Assembly: GCA_937975735.1 (NCBI GenBank)
Contig: CALJUI010000232.1
Location: 1 to 18,813 of the forward strand
DNA: 18,813 nt
Direction: 5' to 3'
Origin: an uncultured Rubrivivax sp.
GTDB taxonomy: Bacteria; Pseudomonadota; Gammaproteobacteria; Burkholderiales; Burkholderiaceae_C
Part shown: positions 7,544 to 14,053 of the stretch, piece after piece
Layout of the letters: each line of letters begins with the position of its first letter
Position numbering within the stretch: position 1 is the first letter of the stretch
Notes under the pieces: generated by a model
What the model was told of the DNA's origin: nothing
Database searches by the model: none
The model's input: only the letters and a program-made list of their open reading frames with translations
Program-made: the position numbers and the translations under genes

Positions 7544-7579
7544 TGAAATCAGAGTTTCACCCGATGCCTATTGTGAAAC
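7544..7579. promoter_or_regulatory. Candidate operator of the RpiR-family regulator
   Basis: Three half-sites sit in the divergent spacer: TGAAA (7544-7548), GTTTCAC (7554-7560) and GTGAAAC (7573-7579). The last two form a perfect seven-base inverted repeat with a 12-base spacer, and the first two form TGAAA-N6-TTTCA. RpiR-family proteins often bind GAAA/TTTC inverted repeats. Position between the regulator and the operon supports autoregulation and operon control. No convincing -35/-10 pair could be fixed on either strand. Confidence 0.5.
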
Positions 7580-7658
7580 CGTTGACCCAGAATGGTGTGC
7601 TGGTGAACCCGGATGGTGCGGCGTGCACCGCGACAGGCTGTCGCCATCGAGGCAGGAC

Positions 7659-8192
7659 ATGAGCGATCCGACTGAACTGACCGGGCTGGCGGCGCAGGCC
7701 GACCGGCTGAGCGCCCGGCTCGCGGCGTGGACCGACCGGGGGACCGCGGTGCTGCTGGCGCTGCTGATCCTCGACGTCTGGCTCGGCGTCTTTGCCCGCT
7801 ACATCGTGCCGCTGCCGATCACCTTCATGGAGGAGGCGGCGCGCTACCTGATGATCTGGACCGCGCTGCTGGCGGTGTCGAGCTGCATCCCGCGCCGCGA
7901 GCACATCGGCGTGCAGGTGCTGTTCGAGAACCTGCCGGCGAGCGTGCGTCGCCACCTGCTGCTGGTGCTGGACCTGCTCGGCATCGTCTTCTTCCTCTTC
8001 CTCGCGGTCTACGGCCTCGGGCTGATCGAGCGCGGCGCGAAGACCTTCACGATGATCTACGGCATGAGCAAGGCGCTGCCGTTCGCCGCGGTGCCGGTCG
8101 GCGCCGCGCTCGCCGCGATCCAGCTCACGCTCGTCGCCATCCGTGACCAGGCGCGCCTGCGCCAGCAACCGCTCGGGGTGGTGTTCCCATGA
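7659..8192 (+). CDS. TRAP transporter small permease (DctQ-like)
   Basis: A 177-residue inner-membrane protein with four hydrophobic segments (about 28-50, 63-80, 100-123 and 140-162), as in DctQ subunits of tripartite ATP-independent periplasmic transporters. The family motif EEAARYLMIW (58-67), followed by PRREHIGV (79-86), is clear. It pairs with the large permease and a periplasmic binding protein to import a carboxylated solute driven by the sodium gradient. Its stop overlaps the start of the large permease gene by four bases (ATGA). The ATG has an AGGA just upstream. It is the first gene of the plus-strand operon, divergent from the RpiR-type regulator. Confidence 0.93.
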   Translation: MSDPTELTGLAAQADRLSARLAAWTDRGTAVLLALLILDVWLGVFARYIVPLPITFMEEAARYLMIWTALLAVSSCIPRREHIGVQVLFENLPASVRRHLLLVLDLLGIVFFLFLAVYGLGLIERGAKTFTMIYGMSKALPFAAVPVGAALAAIQLTLVAIRDQARLRQQPLGVVFP

Positions 8193-9478
8193 CGCTGGTC
8201 GCCGTCACCTTCTTCCTGCTGATGCTGGTCGGCATGCCGATCGGCTACGTGCTGGGCATCGCCGGGCTGGTCGGCATGTGGACGATCGACCCCAGCGGTC
8301 GCTTCTTCCCGATGGCCGCCGAGCGCTTCTTCGCCGGCCTGGATCTGTTCACCTTCCTGGCGATGCCGTTCTTCATCTTCGCCGGCGAGATCATGAATCG
8401 CTCGGGCATCACCGACCGCCTGATCGGCCTGGCCGACGCGCTGGTGGGCTATCTGCGCGGCGGCATGGCGCACTCGAACATGGTCGCCTCGGTGATGTTC
8501 GCGGGCCTGTCGGGCGCCGCCACCGCCGACGCCGCCGCGTTCGGCAACACGCTGGTGCCGGCGATGGTGAAGAAGGGCTACACGAGGCCTTTCTCCTGCG
8601 CGGTGACGGCCGCCGGCTCGATCATCGGCCCGACGATCCCGCCGTCGAACCTGATGATCATCTACGGCTCGCTGATGGGCGTGTCGATCGCCGGCCTGTT
8701 CGCCGCCGGCATCCTGCCCGGGCTGCTGATCTGCGCCGTGTGCATGGCGGTGATCCGCCTCGGCGCGAACCGCTTCAAGCTGCCGCCGGCCGAGGGCCGC
8801 CTGAGCCTGTGGCGCATCGTCGTCGCGTTCAAGGACGGTTTCGCCGCGCTGCTGATGCCGGTGATGATCCTCGGCGGCATTCTCGCCGGCGCGGTCACGC
8901 CGACCGAGGCGGCGTCGATCGCGGTGTTCTACGCGCTCGTGATGGGCGCCTTCGTCTATCGCAAGGTCGGCTGGGCCGACCTGAACGAGATGCTGATCCG
9001 AACCGCGCGCATCACCGGCATCGTGTTCCTGATCATCGCGTCGGCCTCGATCCTCGGCTGGTGGATGACCTTCAACCAGCTGCCGCAGGCGATCGCCGCC
9101 GGCTTCCTGGCCGTGTCGGAGAACCCGGCCGTGATCATCGCGCTGATCCTCGCGCTGCTGCTGTTCATCGGCATGTTCATGGACATCAACGCGATGCTGA
9201 TCATCCTGGCGCCGGTGCTCGCGCCGCTGGCCGCCAGCATCGGCATGGACCCGGTGCACGCCGGCATCATGATCGTGCTGGCGCTGAACATCTCGCTGAT
9301 GACGCCACCGGTGGGCGCCTGCCTGTTCGTGCTCGCCTCGGTCACCGGCGAGCGCATCGAACGCATCGCCAAGGCGCTGTGGCCCTTCCTGCTTGCCGAG
9401 GTCGCGATCCTGTTCGCGGTCGCCTACATCCCGGAGCTGACGCTGTTCGTGCCGCGCCTGCTCGGCCTGACCCAATGA
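8189..9478 (+). CDS. TRAP transporter large permease (DctM-like)
   Basis: A 429-residue transport subunit with about 12 membrane helices throughout. Family landmarks seen in order: LVGMPIGYVLGIAGLVG near the N-terminus, AMPFFIFAGEIMNRSGI, FAGLSGAATADAAAFG, AAGSIIGPTIPPSN, and GAVTPTEAASIAVFYA, ending with MTPPVGACLFVLAS. These are the conserved TRAP large-subunit segments that form the sodium-coupled transport path. It is translationally coupled to the small permease by the ATGA overlap. The gap of 77 bases to the binding-protein gene contains that gene's own strong ribosome binding site, usual because the binding protein is needed in excess. Confidence 0.96.
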   Translation: MTLVAVTFFLLMLVGMPIGYVLGIAGLVGMWTIDPSGRFFPMAAERFFAGLDLFTFLAMPFFIFAGEIMNRSGITDRLIGLADALVGYLRGGMAHSNMVASVMFAGLSGAATADAAAFGNTLVPAMVKKGYTRPFSCAVTAAGSIIGPTIPPSNLMIIYGSLMGVSIAGLFAAGILPGLLICAVCMAVIRLGANRFKLPPAEGRLSLWRIVVAFKDGFAALLMPVMILGGILAGAVTPTEAASIAVFYALVMGAFVYRKVGWADLNEMLIRTARITGIVFLIIASASILGWWMTFNQLPQAIAAGFLAVSENPAVIIALILALLLFIGMFMDINAMLIILAPVLAPLAASIGMDPVHAGIMIVLALNISLMTPPVGACLFVLASVTGERIERIAKALWPFLLAEVAILFAVAYIPELTLFVPRLLGLTQ

Positions 9479-9555
9479 GTTTCCTGCCCGGCCCGCCTGC
9501 GAGCCGCTCCCCCGCCGTCCTTCCCACCCATCCCGTCCGACAAGGAGTGATTCCC

Positions 9556-10590
9556 ATGACCGTCCTGAAGAAGATCGCCGTCGCCGCCGCCGCGCTGCTG
9601 GTCGCGGCCTCGCCCGCGCTGGCGCAGAAGACCATGCGCCTGGCCCACCTGAACCCCGACAGCCCCTTCGAGAGCCACTCCGGCGCGATGGCCGCCGTGT
9701 TCAAGAACCTGGTCGAAACCGGTACCAACGGCAGCATCAAGGTGCAACTGTTCGCCAACGGCCAGCTCGGCAAGGACAACGAAGTCATCCAGCAGGTGCG
9801 CGACGGCATCGTCGAATCGACGATCTCGTCGGCCGGCGGCGTCGCCCAGCACTACAAGCTCGTCGGCGTGTTCGACCTGCCGTTCGCGTTCCCGAACATC
9901 GCGGTGGCCAACAAGGTCATGTCGCTCGAGAGCGAGTTCGGCAGGAAGATGGCCGCCGACATCCAGGCCAAGACCGGGCTGAAGACCATCGGCCTGATCG
10001 ACAGCGGCGGCTTCTTCGCGATCAGCAACTCCAAGCGCCCGATCAAGACCGCCGCCGACATGGCCGGCCTGCGCATCCGCACGATGACGCTGCCCACGCA
10101 CGAAACGACCGTCAAGTCGCTCGGCGGCCAGCCCACGCCGCTGCCCTGGGCCGAGGTCTACACCTCGCTGCAGACCGGCGTCGCCGACGGCCAGATGAAC
10201 CCGATCCCGATCATCGCGTTCGCCAAGTTCGACGAGGTGCAGAAGTACCTGTCGATCACGAACCACGTCATCACGCCGTACTTCTGGTTCATCAACCAGA
10301 AGTTCTACGACGGACTGACCGCGGACGAGAAGCGCGTCGTCGACAACGCGGCGGACGTGGCGGTCGAGGCCGGACGCGGCATCTCCCGGATCATCGAGGC
10401 ATCGACCGAGAAGGGCCTGCCCAAGCTCGGCAAGAAGATGGCCATCAACGCGATCCCGCCGGCCGAGCTGAAGAAGTTCGCCGCCGTGGCGCAGCCCGCG
10501 GTGCGCAAGGTGATCGAGGAGCAGCTCGGCGCCGAGGGCGCGGCGATGCTGGGCGCGATGCTCGCCGAGATCGACAAGGCCTCGAAGTAA
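9556..10590 (+). CDS. TRAP transporter solute-binding protein (DctP-like)
   Basis: A 344-residue periplasmic receptor. The signal peptide (MTVLKKIAVAAAALLVAASP) is cut after ALA before QKTMRLAHL. The mature part has the DctP fold markers: LAHLNPDSPFESHSG, FANGQLGKDNEVIQQVRDG, and GLRIRTM (171-177) with the conserved carboxylate-binding arginine, probably Arg175, then PLPWAEVYTSLQTGVADGQMNP with the conserved Asn215. It should bind an organic or amino acid carboxylate; the operon suggests a ureido or diamino acid. The ATG at 9556 has AAGGAG (9542-9547) eight bases upstream. An open frame extends upstream into the permease gene but is not coding there. The lyase gene starts 15 bases after its stop. 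Confidence 0.96.
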   Translation: MTVLKKIAVAAAALLVAASPALAQKTMRLAHLNPDSPFESHSGAMAAVFKNLVETGTNGSIKVQLFANGQLGKDNEVIQQVRDGIVESTISSAGGVAQHYKLVGVFDLPFAFPNIAVANKVMSLESEFGRKMAADIQAKTGLKTIGLIDSGGFFAISNSKRPIKTAADMAGLRIRTMTLPTHETTVKSLGGQPTPLPWAEVYTSLQTGVADGQMNPIPIIAFAKFDEVQKYLSITNHVITPYFWFINQKFYDGLTADEKRVVDNAADVAVEAGRGISRIIEASTEKGLPKLGKKMAINAIPPAELKKFAAVAQPAVRKVIEEQLGAEGAAMLGAMLAEIDKASK

Positions 10591-10605
10591 GGGAGTCGAG
10601 CCGGC

Positions 10606-11835
10606 ATGGCCCAAGAACCGTTGAACGTCGAAGGGGTGCGCGCGATGCGCAACCCGACGGCCGCACCTGCGTCCGAGCCCTACGGACCGGTGCGCTCGAA
10701 GATCCTGAACGATGCCGGCTTCGGCGCTGCCCAGCGCGAGATCAGTCAGTGGCCCGGCTACGCGCCGACGCCGCTGCGCGCGCTGCCGGCCCTGGCCAGG
10801 GCGCTGGGGCTGGCCAGCGTGCACTACAAGGACGAAGGCGAGCGCTTCGGGCTGAAGAGCTTCAAGGCCCTGGGCGGCGCCTATGCCGTCTACCGGCTGC
10901 TGGCGCAGACGATCGCTCGGCACGCCGGCGGCCAGCCGGTGCGTGCCGCCGACGTGCTGGCCGGGCGTTGGCGCGACGTCGTCAAGGACATCACCGTGAC
11001 CTGTGCGACCGACGGCAACCACGGCCGCTCGGTCGCCTGGGGCGCGCAGCTCTTCGGCTGCCGCTGCGTGATCTACATCCACGCCACCGTCAGCGAGGGC
11101 CGGCGCGCGGCGATCGCGAAGTACGGCGCCGAGGTCATCCGCGTGCCCGGCAACTACGACGACTCGGTCCGCCACGCCGACGCCGAGGCCAAGGCCAAGG
11201 GCTGGACCGTCGTCAGCGACACGACCTACGAGGGTTATCGCGAGATCCCCATCGACGTGATGCACGGCTACGGCGTGATGTCGCGCGAGATCGTCGAGCA
11301 GTACGGTGCGACCCCGCCGACCCATGTGCTGGTGCAGGCCGGCGTCGGCGCGCTGGCCGCGTCGGTCGCCGCCGCCTTCTGGCTCGCCTGGGGCGAGCGG
11401 CGGCCCAGGCTGATCGTCATCGAGCCCACCGAGGCCGACTGCTACCTGCAGAGCGCGATCGCCGGCAAGCCGGTCGCGGTGACCGGCGCGCTCGACACCG
11501 TGATGGCCGGCCTGGCCTGCGGCGAGGTGTCGCCCGCGGCCTGGGAGATCGTCTCGACGGCGGCCTCGGCCTACGTCGCGATCGACGACCGCTACGCGCT
11601 CGACGGCGTGCGGCTGTTCGCCAACCCCGAGGGCGGCGACCCGGCCATCGTCTCGGGCGAGACCGGCGCCGCCGGCCTGGGCGCGCTGCTCGCGGCGCAG
11701 GACCGCCCGGCGCTGTCGGCGCTGATCGAACTCGACGCCAACTCGCGCGTGCTGCTGCTCGGCAGCGAGGGCGACACCGACCCCGAGATCTACCGCCAGA
11801 TCACCGGCCGCACGGCCGAGGAGGTGCGGGCGTGA
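10606..11835 (+). CDS. dpaL: 2,3-Diaminopropionate ammonia-lyase
   Basis: A fold-type II PLP enzyme of 409 residues (E. coli YgeX about 398). It cleaves 2,3-diaminopropionate to pyruvate and two ammonia; the E. coli enzyme accepts both D and L isomers. The PLP lysine is Lys87 in RFGLKSFKALGGAYA. TCATDGNHGRSVAWGA carries Asp136 and SDTTYEGY carries Asp205, which match catalytic Asp120 and Asp189 of the E. coli enzyme and keep the same 69-residue distance. GETGAAGLG is the C-terminal phosphate-side region. The ATG at 10606 follows GGGAG by about ten bases; Met14 is an alternative. Its stop overlaps the GTG start of the next gene by four bases, so it is coupled to the amidohydrolases. Confidence 0.94.
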   Translation: MAQEPLNVEGVRAMRNPTAAPASEPYGPVRSKILNDAGFGAAQREISQWPGYAPTPLRALPALARALGLASVHYKDEGERFGLKSFKALGGAYAVYRLLAQTIARHAGGQPVRAADVLAGRWRDVVKDITVTCATDGNHGRSVAWGAQLFGCRCVIYIHATVSEGRRAAIAKYGAEVIRVPGNYDDSVRHADAEAKAKGWTVVSDTTYEGYREIPIDVMHGYGVMSREIVEQYGATPPTHVLVQAGVGALAASVAAAFWLAWGERRPRLIVIEPTEADCYLQSAIAGKPVAVTGALDTVMAGLACGEVSPAAWEIVSTAASAYVAIDDRYALDGVRLFANPEGGDPAIVSGETGAAGLGALLAAQDRPALSALIELDANSRVLLLGSEGDTDPEIYRQITGRTAEEVRA

Positions 11836-13085
11836 ACGCCGCCGTCGAAACCGACGCCTTGCGCATCGACCCCGCCCGGCTGCTCGGCCGGCTCGACCGG
11901 CTGGCGCAGATCGGCCGCATCGACGGCGGCGGCTGCAGCCGGCTGGCGCTGACCGACGACGACCGGCGCGGCCGCGACCTCGTCGTGTCGTGGATGCGCG
12001 AGCTCGCCCTGGACGTGCGGGTCGACGCGATCGGCAACGTCTTCGGCGTTCGCGCCGGCCGCCGCGATCTGGCGCCGGTGATGACGGGCTCGCACATCGA
12101 CACCGTGCGCACCGGCGGCCGCTACGACGGCAACCTCGGCGTCATCGGCGGCCTCGAGGTCGTGCAGACGCTCAACGACGCCGGCGTCCAGACCGAGCGG
12201 CCGATCGTCGTCGCCTTCTTCACCGACGAGGAGGGCGCACGCTTCGCGCCCGACATGCTCGGCTCGCTGGTCTACGTCGGCGGCATGCCGCTGGCCGAGG
12301 CGCTCGACGTGCGCGCCATCGACGGGCCGCGACTGGGCGACGAGCTCGAGCGCATCGGCTATGCCGGCGACGCACCGATCGGCGTGCTCAGGCCCGGCGC
12401 CTTCGTCGAGCTGCACATCGAGCAGGGCCCGGTGCTCGACGCGGAGGGCACGACGATCGGCGCGGTCGAGGACCTGCAGGGGATTTCCTGGCAGGAGGTG
12501 ATCATCACCGGCCAGTCCAACCATGCCGGCACGACGCCGATGCGCCTGCGCCACGATGCCGGCTACGCCGCCGCGGCGATCGCCACCTTCGTCCGCGGCC
12601 TCACCCGCGAGATGGGCGGCTCGCAGGTCGCGACGGTGGGCAAGATCGACCTGCATCCGAACCTGATCAACGTCATCGCGGCGCGCGCGCGACTGACCGT
12701 CGACCTGCGCAACACCGACGAGGTGCTGCTGCAGCAGGCCGAGGCGCGCTTCGCCGCGATGCTCGAGCGGCGCGCCGATGAGGAGGGCGTGTCGATCGAG
12801 ACACGCCGGCTGGCGCGCTTCGAGCCGGTGATCTTCGACGCCGGCGTGGTGCGCCGCATCGAGGCCGTGACGCGCCGTCTCGGGCACTCGCAACGCCGCA
12901 TGACCTCGGGCGCCGGCCACGACGCCCAGATGCTCGCGCGCGTGTGCCCGACCGCGATGATCTTCGTGCCCAGCATCAAGGGCATCAGCCACAACCCGGC
13001 GGAGCGCACCGAGCCCGCCGACCTGGCCGCCGGCACCGACGTGCTGCTGCACACGCTGCTCGAGCTGGCCAACGAGAAGGATTGA
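11832..13085 (+). CDS. Zn-dependent amidohydrolase, N-carbamoyl-L-amino-acid/allantoate amidohydrolase type (M20 family)
   Basis: A 417-residue binuclear zinc hydrolase of the group that includes N-carbamoyl-L-amino-acid hydrolase, beta-ureidopropionase and allantoate amidohydrolase. Metal ligands are visible in order: His88 (GSHIDTV), Asp99 (GGRYDGNLG), Glu133/Glu134 (TDEEGARF), His195 (ELHIEQGPVLD) and His387 (GISHNPAE). NHAGTTPMRLRHDA (230-243) is the lid/dimer segment conserved in the group. The start is the GTG at 11832, overlapping the lyase stop (GTGA), with GAGG seven bases before it; the longer open frame upstream is only the lyase gene out of frame. Sequence alone cannot fix which carbamoyl substrate is used. 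The next gene starts after three bases and encodes a D-specific enzyme of related reaction. Confidence 0.92.
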   Translation: MNAAVETDALRIDPARLLGRLDRLAQIGRIDGGGCSRLALTDDDRRGRDLVVSWMRELALDVRVDAIGNVFGVRAGRRDLAPVMTGSHIDTVRTGGRYDGNLGVIGGLEVVQTLNDAGVQTERPIVVAFFTDEEGARFAPDMLGSLVYVGGMPLAEALDVRAIDGPRLGDELERIGYAGDAPIGVLRPGAFVELHIEQGPVLDAEGTTIGAVEDLQGISWQEVIITGQSNHAGTTPMRLRHDAGYAAAAIATFVRGLTREMGGSQVATVGKIDLHPNLINVIAARARLTVDLRNTDEVLLQQAEARFAAMLERRADEEGVSIETRRLARFEPVIFDAGVVRRIEAVTRRLGHSQRRMTSGAGHDAQMLARVCPTAMIFVPSIKGISHNPAERTEPADLAAGTDVLLHTLLELANEKD

Positions 13086-13088
13086 TCC

Positions 13089-14027
13089 ATGCCCCGCATC
13101 GTCACCGTCGGCGCCGCCCAGCTCGGCCCGATCGCCCGCAGCGAACCCCGTGCCCAGGTCGTCGAGCGCATGATCGCGCTGCTGAGCGAAGGCGCGCGCC
13201 ACGGCTGCGACCTGGTCGTCTTCCCCGAGCTGGCGCTCACGACCTTCTTCCCGCGCTGGTACATCGAGGACCCGGCCGAGCTCGACGTCTTCTACGAGCG
13301 CGAGATGCCCGGGCCCGAGACTCGGCCGCTGTTCGACGCGGCGCGCCGCCTCGGCGTGGGCTTCTACCTCGGCTACGCGGAGCTGGTCGGCGAAGCCGGC
13401 CGGACGCGCCGCTTCAACACCTCGATCACGGTCGACGGCACCGGCAAGGTCGTCGGCAAGTACCGCAAGATCCACCTGCCGGGCCACGCCGAGCACGAGC
13501 CCTGGCGGGCGTTCCAGCACCTGGAGAAGAGGTACTTCGAGACCGGCGACCTGGGCTTCAACGTCTTCCGCGCGTTCGGGGGCATCATGGGCATGGCGAT
13601 CTGCAACGACCGTCGCTGGCCCGAGACCTATCGCGTGATGGGGCTGCAGGGCGTCGAGATGGTGCTGATCGGCTACAACACGCCGATGCACAACCCGCCG
13701 GCGCCGGAGCACGATGCGCTCTCGCACTTCCACAACGAGCTGGTGATGCAGTCGGGCGCGTACCAGAACGGCACCTGGGTGGTCGGTGTCGCGAAGGCCG
13801 GCGTCGAGGAGGGCGTGATGCAGATCGGCAACTCGATCATCGTCGCGCCGTCGGGCGAGATCGTGGCCGCGTGCAGCACCGTCGGCGACGAACTGGCGAT
13901 CGCGCGCTGCGACCTCGACCTGACGCGCTCGTACAAGAACACCACGTTCAACTTCGCGCGCCACCGCGAGCCGCAGGCCTACGGACTGATCGTCGAGCGC
14001 AAGGGCGCGGAACCGCCGCCGCCGTAG
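13089..14027 (+). CDS. N-carbamoyl-D-amino-acid amidohydrolase (D-carbamoylase)
   Basis: A 312-residue nitrilase-superfamily enzyme that hydrolyses N-carbamoyl-D-amino acids to the D-amino acid, CO2 and ammonia. The nitrilase triad is in place at the same numbers as in Agrobacterium D-carbamoylase: Glu47 (FPELALTTFFPRW), Lys127 (GKYRKIHLPGH) and Cys172 (ICNDRRWPET), with adjacent Arg175 and Arg176 expected to hold the substrate carboxylate. QHLEKRYFETGDLGF, GYNTPMHNPP and QSGAYQNG also follow the D-carbamoylase pattern closely, so this is more specific than a general nitrilase call. The ATG at 13089 lies three bases after the preceding stop, with AAGGA seven bases upstream inside that gene. 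It is the last gene of the operon. Confidence 0.93.
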   Translation: MPRIVTVGAAQLGPIARSEPRAQVVERMIALLSEGARHGCDLVVFPELALTTFFPRWYIEDPAELDVFYEREMPGPETRPLFDAARRLGVGFYLGYAELVGEAGRTRRFNTSITVDGTGKVVGKYRKIHLPGHAEHEPWRAFQHLEKRYFETGDLGFNVFRAFGGIMGMAICNDRRWPETYRVMGLQGVEMVLIGYNTPMHNPPAPEHDALSHFHNELVMQSGAYQNGTWVVGVAKAGVEEGVMQIGNSIIVAPSGEIVAACSTVGDELAIARCDLDLTRSYKNTTFNFARHREPQAYGLIVERKGAEPPPP

Positions 14028-14030
14028 GGC

Positions 14031-14053
14031 CGCGCCGGTCTCAGGCCGGCGCG
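14031..14053. terminator. Perfect hairpin between convergent genes
   Basis: CGCGCCGG (14031-14038) pairs with CCGGCGCG (14046-14053). Two more inner pairs (T-G, C-G) leave a loop of three bases. It sits between the D-carbamoylase stop (14027) and the stop of the convergent GGDEF-EAL gene (14041), so it could end both transcripts. There is no T-tract, which is common for hairpins in GC-rich genomes. Confidence 0.5.

Noticed and set aside
8143..10590. 815-codon frame suggesting a fusion upstream of the TRAP binding protein
   Set aside because: The first part is an out-of-frame reading of the large permease. The real gene starts at 9556 with a signal peptide and strong ribosome binding site.
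9424..11325. 633-codon minus-strand open frame
   Set aside because: Antisense to the binding-protein and lyase genes, which both carry full catalytic or binding motifs; the antisense text is low-complexity.
11790..13964. 724-codon minus-strand open frame
   Set aside because: Antisense to both amidohydrolases, whose metal ligands and nitrilase triad are intact; no domain is visible in the antisense reading.
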